A stretch of 29,011 nt of DNA from an uncultured Acetobacter sp. (GTDB lineage Bacteria > Pseudomonadota > Alphaproteobacteria > Acetobacterales > Acetobacteraceae), in assembly GCF_937875265.1 (NCBI RefSeq), contig NZ_CALLXM010000244.1, positions 1-29,011 of the forward strand. The letters are read 5' to 3'. The notes below the pieces were generated by a model. It saw nothing but the letters and a program-made list of their open reading frames with translations. It made no database searches and had not been told where the DNA came from. A program made the translations under genes and the position numbers. Positions 15,584-24,116 of this stretch are shown here, piece by piece (position 1 is the stretch's first letter; the number at the start of each line of letters is the position of its first letter).

Positions 15584-17797
15584 ATGAGCGAGACATTTGA
15601 AGGCCATATTGAGGATACCAAGCTGGCGGATGCGCTCAGTGAACGGTATCTGGCTTATGCGCTGTCCACCATCATGTCCCGTTCGTTGCCCGACGTACGG
15701 GATGGCCTCAAGCCGGTGCATCGCAGGCTTGTTTATGCCATGCACCAGCTCAAGCTGGACCCGTCCTCCGGCTTCAAGAAATGCGCCCGTGTGGTGGGTG
15801 ATGTTATTGGTAAATTCCATCCGCATGGTGATGCCTCGGTCTATGAGGCGCTTGTGCGTCTGGCGCAGGAATTTGCCGCCCGCTACCCGCTGGTAGAAGG
15901 GCAGGGCAACTTTGGCTCCATTGACGGTGATAACGCCGCCGCCATGCGGTACACCGAAGCCCGCCTGACGGAAGTCGCCAAGGCTCTGCTGGACGGCATT
16001 GAAGACGACGCAGTTGACTTCCGCCCTACCTATGATGGGGAAGAGCAGGAGCCGGTGGTTATGCCGGCCGCCTTTCCGAATCTGCTGGCCAATGGGGCTG
16101 CCGGGATTGCTGTGGGGATGGCGACGAGCATCCCACCGCATAACGCGGGAGAAGTCTGTGCCGCCGCGGCTTTGCTGGTGCGCAAGCCGGAGAGTACCAC
16201 TGCTGAGCTGCTGGCTTTGATGCCAGGGCCTGACTTTCCAACCGGCGGTCTGATTGTTGAAGATTCAGATGCCATTCTGCGTGCTTACGAGACAGGCCGT
16301 GGCGGGTTCCGCATGCGGGCGCGCTGGGAACTTGAACAGGGCCGCTTTGGTACCTGGCAGATTATTGTGACCGAAATTCCGTATCAGGTGCAAAAATCCC
16401 GCCTGATTGAGCAGATTGCGGACCTGCTGGAGCAGAAAAAACTGCCGCTGCTGGGCGATATTCGGGATGAAAGCTCGGACGAAATTCGTCTGGTGCTGGA
16501 GCCTAAAACGCGCGGTATTGAACCAGAAGTGCTGATGGAAACCCTGTTCCGGGCCACAACGCTGGAAAGCCGCTTCCCGCTGAACATGAACGTGCTGAGT
16601 GCTGACCGTGCACCGGGCGTTATGGGCCTGAAAGATGTGCTGCAAGCGTGGCTGAACCACAGGCATGAGGTGCTTGAGCGCCGCAGCCGCTATCGTCTGG
16701 CAGCTGTGCTGCGGCGGCTGGAAATTCTGGCTGGTTTTCTGGCGGTTTACCTTAATCTGGATGAAGTAATCCGGATTATTCGGGAAGAGGACGACGCCAA
16801 GGCCAGCCTGATGGCCACGTTTACACTGACAGACTTGCAGGCCGAGTCTGTGCTGAACATGCGCCTGCGGAGCCTGCGCCGGCTGGAAGAAATGGAAATC
16901 CGTAAGGAGCATGATGCGCTCTCAGCGGAGAAGGCTGAGCTGGAAACGCTGCTAGGGGATGAAAAGAAGCGCTGGTCCCGCATCGGGCGGGAACTGGACG
17001 GCATGGTTAAAAAATTCGGGGAAGGGGCGTTGGGTAAGCGTCGCAGCACGCTTCATTCCGCTCCGGCCCCCATTGATATTTCTGTGATCGAAACCGTGGA
17101 GCGTGAGCCGCTAACCCTCATTCTGTCTCAAAAGGGCTGGGTGCGGGCTATAAAAGGTCACGCTGTTGATCTGGAAAATCAGAAATTCAAGGAAGGCGAC
17201 GCGCTGCGTCTGGCGGTTCCCTGCCAGAGCACGGATAAATTGTGTTTCTTTGGCACGGACGGACGTGCGTTTACCGTGAAAGGGGCTGATCTGCCGCGCG
17301 GGCGTGGGGATGGTCAGCCGGTGCGTCTGATGTTTGACCTTCCAAACGATGAGGACGTGATTGCAGTGTTCCCGGTGCAGGCCGGTGCGCGCCGTCTGGT
17401 GGCCTCAAGTGCCGGGCGCGGCATGCTTGTGGAAGAAGAGAGCATGGTGGCGGAAAAGCGTTCCGGTCGTCAGGTTCTTAACCTGAAAGGTGAGGAAAGT
17501 GCGCAGATCTGTGTGCCTGCGGAAGGGGATCAGGTGGCAGTGCTGGGCAGTAACCGTCGTTTCCTGATTTTCCCGCTGGAACAGCTACCTGTTATGGGCC
17601 GTGGTCTGGGTGTTGGCATGCAGAAATATGCCAAAGCCAGTGATGCTCTGAAGCAGGCCGTGGTCTTTAAAGCGGAGGCTGGCCTTCTGTGGCCCGGCAA
17701 TGTGCGGTTGCGTCCATTGTCAGACTTGCAATCATGGGTTGGTAAGCGCGCATCGGTGGGTAAGGAAGCCCCGTCCTGGGCGCTCAAAAAAGGCTGA
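15584..17797 (+). CDS. parC: DNA topoisomerase IV subunit A ParC
   Basis: Breakage-reunion subunit of topoisomerase IV, which unlinks daughter chromosomes with ParE. The 737-residue length and short C-terminal pinwheel domain favour ParC over GyrA. Evidence: RYLAYALSTIMSRSLPDVRDGLKPVHRR, the quinolone region GKFHPHGDASVYEALVRLAQ, catalytic Tyr123 in AAMRYTEARL, ANGAAGIAVGMATSIPPHN, and a C-terminal domain with KGWVRAIKGH and DLPRGRGDGQP. Ala84 aligns with E. coli ParC Ser80 and Glu88 with Glu84. The ATG at 15584 has GGAG and AGGAA upstream; the frame is open farther back but that part overlaps recO. The gene ends 40 bases from the convergent bpt. Confidence 0.95.
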   Translation: MSETFEGHIEDTKLADALSERYLAYALSTIMSRSLPDVRDGLKPVHRRLVYAMHQLKLDPSSGFKKCARVVGDVIGKFHPHGDASVYEALVRLAQEFAARYPLVEGQGNFGSIDGDNAAAMRYTEARLTEVAKALLDGIEDDAVDFRPTYDGEEQEPVVMPAAFPNLLANGAAGIAVGMATSIPPHNAGEVCAAAALLVRKPESTTAELLALMPGPDFPTGGLIVEDSDAILRAYETGRGGFRMRARWELEQGRFGTWQIIVTEIPYQVQKSRLIEQIADLLEQKKLPLLGDIRDESSDEIRLVLEPKTRGIEPEVLMETLFRATTLESRFPLNMNVLSADRAPGVMGLKDVLQAWLNHRHEVLERRSRYRLAAVLRRLEILAGFLAVYLNLDEVIRIIREEDDAKASLMATFTLTDLQAESVLNMRLRSLRRLEEMEIRKEHDALSAEKAELETLLGDEKKRWSRIGRELDGMVKKFGEGALGKRRSTLHSAPAPIDISVIETVEREPLTLILSQKGWVRAIKGHAVDLENQKFKEGDALRLAVPCQSTDKLCFFGTDGRAFTVKGADLPRGRGDGQPVRLMFDLPNDEDVIAVFPVQAGARRLVASSAGRGMLVEEESMVAEKRSGRQVLNLKGEESAQICVPAEGDQVAVLGSNRRFLIFPLEQLPVMGRGLGVGMQKYAKASDALKQAVVFKAEAGLLWPGNVRLRPLSDLQSWVGKRASVGKEAPSWALKKG

Positions 17798-17837
17798 GGA
17801 TCAACACAGGTACATACTGGGCAGATTGAGTGCCGGG

Positions 17838-18608
17838 TTATGCAAGGGGCGGAAGCATGATGTTGGCTTCCGCTCCATCCGACTGCGGGGCAGTGTCCAG
17901 CGTGTGCCACATCCCGTGAGTCAGGATTTCCGCAGGCTGGAAGCGGGATTTGTAGGACATCTTCCTGCTATTTTGAATCCAGTAGCCCAGATACAAATGC
18001 GGCAGGTTAAGCCGCTCCGTTTCCTGAATAAGGTATAAAACGGCCAGACTGCCCAATGAGCGGCGGGGCAGGTCCGGGTTATAAAAACTGTAAACGGCGG
18101 AAAGCCCGTCCTCTAGCCTGTCAATCAGGCTGACAATCATCAACTCACCCAAATCTGTCCGAAATTCAAACAGCATGGTTTCAACCGGTGAGTCTTCCAC
18201 CATGCTGCGGTATTCGTCCGCTGTCATCGTTGCCATATCGCCGTCCCTATGCCGTGCCAGCTGGTAGCGGCGGAAAAGGGCATATTGTTCTGGCGTTGTC
18301 AGCGGCGGCAGGCATTTGGCGTGCAGATCAGTATTGTAGCGCAGGATCCGCCGCTGAGTGCGGTCTGGCCTGAAGCGCGCCACAGGAACGCGAATGGGGG
18401 TGCAGGCTGAGCAGGTGGCGCAAACCGGCGCGTAGGCAAGTGTGTGACTGCGCCGGAACCCCGCACGGGAGAGGCGGTTATGCAAGGCGTCCGCGTTGGG
18501 GACGGCCAGATCCGCAATGACTTTCCGTTCCATCTGCCCCGGCAGATAGGGGCAGGGCTGAGGCGCTGTTGTGTAGAAAAACTGCGCGTGCCGCAGTGTG
18601 GAAACCAT
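17838..18608 (-). CDS. bpt: Aspartate/glutamate leucyltransferase Bpt (arginyltransferase family)
   Basis: Transfers leucine from Leu-tRNA to proteins with N-terminal Asp or Glu, marking them for ClpS/ClpAP in the bacterial N-end rule. The 256-residue protein has the ATE fold: N-terminal APQPCPYLPGQ with Cys19, a cysteine group at 63, 66 and 69 (PVCATCSACTPIRV), then RYQLARHRDGDMATM, LIDRLEDGLSAVYSFYNPDLPRRSLG and YLGYWIQNSRKMSYKSRFQP. AGGA lies a few bases before the ATG at 18608. It is convergent with parC and downstream of hemB on the same strand, 161 bases away with a hairpin between. The eukaryotic-type Ate1 is the homologue; bacterial family members of this length are Bpt. Confidence 0.93.
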   Translation of the reverse strand: MVSTLRHAQFFYTTAPQPCPYLPGQMERKVIADLAVPNADALHNRLSRAGFRRSHTLAYAPVCATCSACTPIRVPVARFRPDRTQRRILRYNTDLHAKCLPPLTTPEQYALFRRYQLARHRDGDMATMTADEYRSMVEDSPVETMLFEFRTDLGELMIVSLIDRLEDGLSAVYSFYNPDLPRRSLGSLAVLYLIQETERLNLPHLYLGYWIQNSRKMSYKSRFQPAEILTHGMWHTLDTAPQSDGAEANIMLPPLA

Positions 18609-18631
18609 ACGTCCTGTCCGGGAAAGGGGTG

Positions 18632-18660
18632 GGCAGGCTGTTCAGAAAAAACAGCCTGCC
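18632..18660 (-). terminator. Eleven-base-pair hairpin between hemB and bpt
   Basis: GGCAGGCTGTT (18632-18642) pairs perfectly with AACAGCCTGCC (18650-18660) around a 7-base A-rich loop. On the minus strand it lies 110 bases after the hemB stop and 24 bases before the bpt start. No T-run follows the stem on either strand, so termination, if any, would not be of the classic intrinsic type. Confidence 0.45.
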
Positions 18661-18769
18661 TGACTGTAACAGCACCGCCGCCCTTAACGCACCCGCTTTC
18701 AGTAAAACCAGAGATTTACAGAAAAGCTATGCGGGCAGGCGGTGGCCGAAGCGGGGCTTCGGGTGCTGT

Positions 18770-19789
18770 TCAGACGCCGTAAGTCTGCTTAATGCGCTCA
18801 GCAGCTTCGACTGCAAAATACGTCAGCACACCATTAGCCCCGGCACGACGGAAGGCCAGCAGGCTTTCCATCACGGCGCGTTCATGGTCCAGCCAGCCAT
18901 TCTGGATGGCCGCCATCAGCATCGCGTACTCACCAGACACCTGATAAGCGTAGGTCGGCACGGCAAATGTGTCCCGCACACGGCGGATGATATCCAGATA
19001 CGGCATGCCTGGCTTGACCATGACCATGTCCGCACCTTCAGCAATATCCATCTCTACTTCGCGCAGAGCTTCATCACTGTTGGCAGGGTCCATCTGGTAG
19101 GTCTTCTTGTCACCTTTCAGCAGATCACCCGAGCCCAGAGCATCACGGAACGGGCCGTAGAAGGCGCTGGCATATTTGGCGGCGTAGGACATGATGCGGG
19201 TATCAACAAACCCGTTCTTGTCCAGATCTTTCCGGAAGCTACCAATGCGCCCGTCCATCATGTCGGACGGGGCGAGGATATCCACCCCGGCAGCGGCCTG
19301 ATTGACGGCCTGCTGGGAAAGAATGGTGACGGACTCATCATTCACCACATAGCCATCACGGATAATGCCGTCATGACCGTGGCTGGTGTAGGGGTCCAGC
19401 GCTACATCCCCGATAAGGCCGACATTGGGGAATTCTTTTTTCAGGAGGCGGGCAGCCCGGCACATCAGGTTGTCCGGGTTCAGAGCTTCAGAACCTGTTT
19501 CATTCCGTGCGTCAGACGGCGTGATGGGGAACAGAGCCAGAGCCGGGATACCCAGCTTGGCAGCAGGTTCAACATGGGCCGCAAGCCTATCCAGCGTGAC
19601 GCGATGCACGCCGGGCATGGAGGAGACTTCTGTCACGGAGTTGGTACCCTCCATGAAGAAAATCGGCCAGATCAGATTGTTGATGCCCAGAGAGGATTCA
19701 GCGACCAGTCTGCGCGTGAAATCATCAAACCGGTTACGGCGAGGGCGGGCCTGAGGGAAGCGACCAGCCAGCATGGGCGGGATCTCCAT
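18770..19789 (-). CDS. hemB: Delta-aminolevulinic acid dehydratase (porphobilinogen synthase) HemB
   Basis: Condenses two 5-aminolevulinate molecules to porphobilinogen, the common precursor of haem and of the cobalamin made by the cob genes in this window. The 339-residue protein carries the two active-site lysines, Lys205 (MSYAAKYASAFYGPF) and Lys259 (MVMVKPGMPY), and ends with YQVSGEYAM and GVLTYFA. The metal region reads DVALDPYTSHGHDG (128-141): Ala130, Asp132 and Asp140 replace the three zinc-binding cysteines, so it belongs to the magnesium-type enzymes. The ATG at 19789 has no clear Shine-Dalgarno site, whereas an ATG at 19774 has GGAG 9 bases upstream and would shorten the protein by 5 residues. 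Confidence 0.97.
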   Translation of the reverse strand: MEIPPMLAGRFPQARPRRNRFDDFTRRLVAESSLGINNLIWPIFFMEGTNSVTEVSSMPGVHRVTLDRLAAHVEPAAKLGIPALALFPITPSDARNETGSEALNPDNLMCRAARLLKKEFPNVGLIGDVALDPYTSHGHDGIIRDGYVVNDESVTILSQQAVNQAAAGVDILAPSDMMDGRIGSFRKDLDKNGFVDTRIMSYAAKYASAFYGPFRDALGSGDLLKGDKKTYQMDPANSDEALREVEMDIAEGADMVMVKPGMPYLDIIRRVRDTFAVPTYAYQVSGEYAMLMAAIQNGWLDHERAVMESLLAFRRAGANGVLTYFAVEAAERIKQTYGV

Positions 19790-19856
19790 TGCATGTCGGG
19801 CAAGCCTGAGGGGCCGGGCATGCGAGGCCAGATCAGGCAGAAACCCGACGGGGGTG

Positions 19857-19892
19857 AACAGCGGGAAGCGAGTATGCGCTGCTTCCCGCGTT
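19857..19892 (-). terminator. Hairpin downstream of the permease gene
   Basis: GCGGGAAGC (19861-19869) pairs with GCTTCCCGC (19881-19889); three more pairs, AAC/GTT, extend it past a bulged A at 19860. It lies 24 bases after the permease stop on the minus strand and before hemB. There is no T-run, so it may stall or protect the transcript more than terminate it. A second small stem, CCCCA/TGGGG (19899-19914), sits beside it. Confidence 0.5.
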
Positions 19893-19915
19893 ATGCAACC
19901 CCATGTGCGTGGGGG

Positions 19916-21373
19916 TCAGGACCGCGCAAGAACGCTGCGATAACGGCCATAACCCAGATAGATTGCCATGCCGATTGCCAGCCAAACCACCAGCCGGATC
20001 CATGTCAGTTTGTCCAGTGAGACCATGACGGCAGAGCAGCTGAGAATGCCCAGAACCGGAATGAGATCCCCACCCCATACACGGAAGGCACGGGGGGCAT
20101 CGGGTGCTTTCCGGCGCAGTATCATCACCCCGGCGCACACCAGCACAAAGGCCAGAAGCGTGCCGATGGATGTCATATGTCCAAGGTCGGAAATGGGCAG
20201 GAAGGCGCTGAGCAGGCAGGTAATGATCATGAAGAAGATGTTGGACAGCCAGGGCGTCTGAAATTTCGGGTGCGTGCGGCTGAACATGGGCGGCAGCAGG
20301 CCATCCCGTGACATAGCAAAAAACACCCGGCTCTGGCCCAGCAGCATGCCCATGAGCACGGAGGTGAATCCGCATATAATGCCGATTTTTACAGCGAGTT
20401 GCAGCCAGTGATACGGCGTGTGGTTAATGGCAGTGGCGACAGGTGCCGCATCCCCCAGCATGTCCTTGTAATTGACCAGACCGGTCATGACGAAGGAGAA
20501 GGCAATATAGGCCAGTGAACAGACCAGAAGGCTGCCCAGAATGCCAATAGGCATATCCCGTGCCGGGTTTTTTGTTTCCTGCGCAGTGGTGGAGACTGCA
20601 TCAAACCCGACATAGGCAAAGAAGATGGTGCCTGCTGCACGCATAATGCCGGAAAAGCCGTAATGCCCGAACGTCCCATCATTCTGCGGAATGAAGGGGT
20701 GGTAGTTGCCCGGATGAATGTAGGAAATGCCGAACCCGATAAAGGCAACAATCACCAGCAGCTTGATAATGACGATCACAGCATTGACGCGCGCGGACTG
20801 CGAAATGCCCCGGATGAGAATCATGGAGACCATCGCGATGATAAACACCGCAGGCAGGTTCATCAGCCCAACTGTCAGGCTGCCATCTGGCATCTGCACG
20901 GTTTCAAAAGGAGAAGCTGTCAGGCGCGGGGGCAGAACAAGACCCCACGAATCCAGCAGTGAGACCACATAGCGCGACCAGCTGACCGCCACCGTGGCGG
21001 CCCCCACCGCGTATTCCAGCACCAGATCCCATCCGATGATCCATGCCATCAGTTCACCCAGTGTGACATAGGCGTAGGTGTAAGCGCTACCCGCAATGGG
21101 GATCATGCTGGCAAGTTCGCTATAGCACAGCCCTGCGAATCCACAGGCAATGGCCGCGATCAGGAAAGAGAGGATGACCGCAGGTCCGGCATTTTCTGAA
21201 GCGGCTATGCCTGTCAGGGAGAAAAGGCCAGCGCCGATGGTGGCTCCTACCCCAAGGGCAACAAGACTGCCCGGCCCAAGAACGCGCTTGAGCCCCTGCG
21301 AGGATTCCAGTTTGTCCAAAGGCATGCAGCGCGTAAGGAATGACGCTGCGGAAGGTGCAGGCCTTTGCGTCAT
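19916..21373 (-). CDS. APC-family amino acid permease (cationic amino acid transporter type)
   Basis: Inner-membrane amino acid transporter of 485 residues with about 12 to 13 hydrophobic segments. The first membrane segment region LGPGSLVALGVGATIGAGLFSLTG has the small-residue GATIGAGLF motif of the APC superfamily. Next come YSELASMIPIAGSAYTYAYVTLGELMAW, FFAYVGFDAVSTTAQETKNPARDMPIGI and LGQSRVFFAMSRDGLLPP, all typical of the CAT/YfnA-like group. The substrate cannot be read from sequence; related proteins carry cationic or branched amino acids. AGGAGAG about 10 bases before the ATG at 21373 supports the start. It is divergent from glyA across 181 bases. Confidence 0.9.
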   Translation of the reverse strand: MTQRPAPSAASFLTRCMPLDKLESSQGLKRVLGPGSLVALGVGATIGAGLFSLTGIAASENAGPAVILSFLIAAIACGFAGLCYSELASMIPIAGSAYTYAYVTLGELMAWIIGWDLVLEYAVGAATVAVSWSRYVVSLLDSWGLVLPPRLTASPFETVQMPDGSLTVGLMNLPAVFIIAMVSMILIRGISQSARVNAVIVIIKLLVIVAFIGFGISYIHPGNYHPFIPQNDGTFGHYGFSGIMRAAGTIFFAYVGFDAVSTTAQETKNPARDMPIGILGSLLVCSLAYIAFSFVMTGLVNYKDMLGDAAPVATAINHTPYHWLQLAVKIGIICGFTSVLMGMLLGQSRVFFAMSRDGLLPPMFSRTHPKFQTPWLSNIFFMIITCLLSAFLPISDLGHMTSIGTLLAFVLVCAGVMILRRKAPDAPRAFRVWGGDLIPVLGILSCSAVMVSLDKLTWIRLVVWLAIGMAIYLGYGRYRSVLARS

Positions 21374-21554
21374 AGACTTTTCTCTCCTGTCTCGACCGTG
21401 AAGAAAACGACGTATAGAGCAATTGGTGGTCTTCGTCTCATAGAGAGGCTAGTGTATCTCTCTTAGCAAGATGTGTTTTAAACGTAATGAACGGCCTGGC
21501 ACCATTACAGGACAGTGCACAGGCTGGTTAAACGAGATAAATAAGGAGTTCCTG

Positions 21555-22844
21555 ATGAGTCAGACGGATCTGGATCGTTTTTTTCATGCGCCGGTTACAA
21601 AGACGGATCCGGATGTTGCCGCAGCGCTCGCCAGTGAGCTGACGCGGCAGCAGGACGGCATTGAACTGATCGCCAGCGAAAACATGGTGTCTCAGGCCGT
21701 GTTGGAGGCTCAGGGCAGTGTGCTGACCAACAAATACGCTGAAGGCTATCCGGGCCGCCGCTATTATGGTGGGTGCTCCGAGGTCGATAAAGTCGAAGTT
21801 CTGGCCATTGAGCGTGTGAAAACCCTGTTTGGCGCAGGTTTTGCCAACGTGCAGCCTCACTCCGGTGCCAACGCCAATCAGGCTGCTTTCATGGCGTTGT
21901 CCAAGCCGGGTGACACCATTCTGGGCATGAGCCTGGCAGCCGGTGGGCACCTGACGCACGGTGCAGCCCCGAACTATTCCGGTAAGTGGTTCAACGCTAT
22001 TCAGTATGGCGTGCGGAAAGAAGATGGCTTGCTGGACTATGAGGAAATGGAGCGTCTGGCCCGCGAGACCAAACCGACCCTGATTGTGGCCGGCGGTTCG
22101 GCCTATCCGCGCATCATTGACTTCGCTCGCTTCCGTCGCATTGCTGATGAAGTTGGTGCGTTCCTGATGGTCGATATGGCCCATTTTGCGGGTCTGGTGG
22201 CTGCTGGTCTGTACCCCAATCCGGTGGAGCATGCGCATGTGGTGACATCCACCACACATAAAACGCTCCGTGGCCCGCGCGGTGGTCTGATCCTGACCAA
22301 TGATGAAGCTCTGGCCAAAAAAATTAACTCCGCAGTTTTCCCCGGCCTGCAGGGTGGCCCGCTGATGCATGTGATTGCCGGTAAGGCCGTTGCATTTGGT
22401 GAAGCTCTTCAGCCGGAATTCAAGGAATACCAGAAAGCCGTCCAGAAAAACGCCAATGTTCTGGCTGAAGTTCTGGTGGAGCGCGGCTTTGATATCGTGA
22501 CGGGCGGTACGGACTCTCATCTGCTGCTGGTTGATCTGCGCCCCAAGAAAGTGACCGGTAAAGCTGCCGAGCACGCTCTGGAACGCGCCGGTATTACGGC
22601 CAACAAAAACGCCATTCCGTTTGACCCGGAAAAGCCTGCCATCACCTCTGGTGTGCGTCTGGGCAGCCCGGCAGCAACGGCTCGTGGTTTCCGTGAAGCA
22701 GAGTTCCGCCAGATTGGTGAAATGATTGACGAAGTGCTGACCGCTCTTGCCGCGTCTGGCGGGGAAGGCGATGCCGCAGTTGAAAATGCTGTGCATGTCC
22801 GTGTGCGCGAACTTTGCGCGCGTTTCCCGATTTATACCCGATAA
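21555..22844 (+). CDS. glyA: Serine hydroxymethyltransferase GlyA
   Basis: PLP enzyme that interconverts serine and glycine and charges tetrahydrofolate with a one-carbon unit. The 429-residue protein shows ELIASENMVSQAVLEAQGS, NKYAEGYPGRRYYGGCSEVD, NVQPHSGANANQAAFMAL, HLTHGAAPNYSGKWF and the PLP lysine Lys236 in TTHKTLRGPRGG. TAAGGAG, 6 bases before the ATG at 21555, fixes the start; the longer frame back to 21471 has no such support. The upstream 181 bases hold short inverted repeats (TAGAGAG with CTCTCT at 21441-21463; GTAATG/CATTAC at 21484-21508) but no riboswitch I recognise. A bidirectional terminator follows the stop. Confidence 0.98.
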   Translation: MSQTDLDRFFHAPVTKTDPDVAAALASELTRQQDGIELIASENMVSQAVLEAQGSVLTNKYAEGYPGRRYYGGCSEVDKVEVLAIERVKTLFGAGFANVQPHSGANANQAAFMALSKPGDTILGMSLAAGGHLTHGAAPNYSGKWFNAIQYGVRKEDGLLDYEEMERLARETKPTLIVAGGSAYPRIIDFARFRRIADEVGAFLMVDMAHFAGLVAAGLYPNPVEHAHVVTSTTHKTLRGPRGGLILTNDEALAKKINSAVFPGLQGGPLMHVIAGKAVAFGEALQPEFKEYQKAVQKNANVLAEVLVERGFDIVTGGTDSHLLLVDLRPKKVTGKAAEHALERAGITANKNAIPFDPEKPAITSGVRLGSPAATARGFREAEFRQIGEMIDEVLTALAASGGEGDAAVENAVHVRVRELCARFPIYTR

Positions 22845-22897
22845 AAAAGGATGCCTGAGGCATGGGCTTCGGCTCAGGCTTCAGGCTGATTTTTTCA
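22843..22897. terminator. Bidirectional terminator between glyA and the AstE-like gene
   Basis: An A-run at 22843-22848, GCCTGA at 22853-22858, TCAGGC at 22881-22886 and a T-run at 22890-22895 form a hairpin with flanking A and T tracts, usable from both strands. An alternative stem, GCCTGAG/CTCAGGC (22853-22859 with 22873-22879), is nested in it. It starts within the glyA stop codon and runs into the last codon of the convergent gene, serving both. Confidence 0.75.
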
Positions 22898-23929
22898 GGT
22901 GCAGCGGGCCAGCCTGACGGCTGTATGTCCGCGCATTGGCCTGAGGTTGGGCATGACCAGCAGGCAGTAATCATAAGGGGTTCTGATTTCTTCAGACCCA
23001 TCAAATGCCAGTAAAGTTCCCGCTTTTTTAATCACGTCTCCACTGCGGAACGTTTTGACGAACACAAAACGTGAGGTAAGGGCCAGCACGTTGTCTGTTA
23101 CTGTAATCTGCCGCACTTTCTTCGGGCTGACGGTGCGGTTGCCACCGGCGGGGATTGTGCCCATCTGCTCCAGAAACGTCAGGCAGACGCTTAGGGCCAG
23201 ATCCGCTGCTTCAGGCTGCCAGTGCTGCCCCGCTTCCAGAAGGCAGGCTTTTGCGGTTGTGCGGTTGGAGGCAAAGCGCACGTAATCAATCAGCCGAGGT
23301 CCGTCCTGATGGCCGCTATCCTGCACGATCAGGGGCGTCTGAGTCTGGAGAGAAGCTAGTGTAGTAGCAAGCACGCAGCTTTTCTCCGTCATGCTGCTCA
23401 GAAAAAGCGGGTCCGCAGGCCAGAGCATGGAATGCAGGTCCAGAAGGACATCAACCGTATCGATAATCGGAGCGACAGCCCGCACACGTTCCATCTCGAA
23501 CGATGTGTGAGAGGACGCCATTAATTCTGGCATCCAGAGGCGGTTCATATCCTCTTCAATAAAACGCGAGAGGGTGGGGCGTGCCGGGTCGAACCGCGCA
23601 AATGCTTCCGGATTAAGAAAAATCAGGCTGAGTCGGCCTCGCTCCGGGCGGACCTCATGTGTCAGCAAATGGGCTAGAGCATAGGCTCCGGTATATTCAT
23701 TGCCGTGCATCAGTGCCGTAATGGCCACATGGGGGCCAGGGAGCGGTGCTTCAAAGTGATACGCGCCCGGAACGCCACAATTTCCATCCTGCCAGGGGCT
23801 GAGGTCCGGTGGCGGCAACGCAATATCAAAATGCGGTAGCGGGAGCTGTGGCGGGGGAAGTGTTTCAGAAAGGGTACGAAGACGGATGCGTCCCTGTTGC
23901 GTGGCCTGGCGACGGGACGCGCAACTCAT
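22895..23929 (-). CDS. Succinylglutamate desuccinylase/aspartoacylase-family zinc hydrolase
   Basis: Predicted zinc-dependent amide hydrolase of the AstE/AspA group (M14-like fold), 344 residues from the ATG at 23929. Zinc ligands are visible as His75 and Glu78 in ALMHGNEYTGAYALAHLL and His166 in LLDLHSM; a DMNRLW segment matches the family DxNR motif, and LLEAGQHW carries the likely catalytic Glu. A C-terminal beta-rich part (RFVFVKTFRSGDVIKKAGTLLAF) is also seen in the family. The frame is open to a GTG at 24061, but the extra Arg-rich 44 residues look non-conserved. No astABCD genes lie nearby, so arginine breakdown is unlikely as the context; the substrate is unknown. It is downstream of two glycosyltransferase genes on the same strand but separated from them by 187 bases with a possible promoter. 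Confidence 0.85.
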   Translation of the reverse strand: MSCASRRQATQQGRIRLRTLSETLPPPQLPLPHFDIALPPPDLSPWQDGNCGVPGAYHFEAPLPGPHVAITALMHGNEYTGAYALAHLLTHEVRPERGRLSLIFLNPEAFARFDPARPTLSRFIEEDMNRLWMPELMASSHTSFEMERVRAVAPIIDTVDVLLDLHSMLWPADPLFLSSMTEKSCVLATTLASLQTQTPLIVQDSGHQDGPRLIDYVRFASNRTTAKACLLEAGQHWQPEAADLALSVCLTFLEQMGTIPAGGNRTVSPKKVRQITVTDNVLALTSRFVFVKTFRSGDVIKKAGTLLAFDGSEEIRTPYDYCLLVMPNLRPMRGHTAVRLARCT

Positions 23930-24077
23930 GAGGATATCCAGTCCGTCGTACTGCCGGAACTTCCGTATGCGCAGCGCGCATCCTGAGCGGAACCCTGCTG
24001 GATTCGGGCAGCGCAACAGGGCGGCAGGGCGGCGGTTTCGCCAGAGGAGGAGGGAGGACACAACATGACGGGGAAAA

Positions 24078-24105
24078 GTATTATCCCCCCGGGCTTATGC
24101 TGCAA
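24078..24105 (-). promoter_or_regulatory. Possible sigma-70 promoter for the AstE-like gene
   Basis: On the minus strand, TTGCAG (24105-24100) and TAATAC (24083-24078) are 16 bases apart, close to the -35/-10 consensus. The predicted transcript would start near 24071, giving a leader of about 140 bases to the ATG at 23929. The start leaves too little room for a ribosome site before the GTG at 24061, which supports the shorter protein. GGGG/CCCC arms flank the -10 region. Confidence 0.4.
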
Positions 24106-24116
24106 TCCCATCTGCG

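Noticed and set aside
18569..20020. Plus-strand open frame of about 480 codons over hemB
   Set aside because: It is antisense to hemB and runs through two intergenic hairpins; no domain or ribosome site supports it.
21374..21554. Possible glycine, SAM or folate riboswitch before glyA
   Set aside because: Only short inverted repeats are present; none of the conserved cores of these riboswitches can be recognised.
21528..22796. Minus-strand open frame of about 420 codons over glyA
   Set aside because: It is a mirror of a highly conserved gene, with no family match that I can see.
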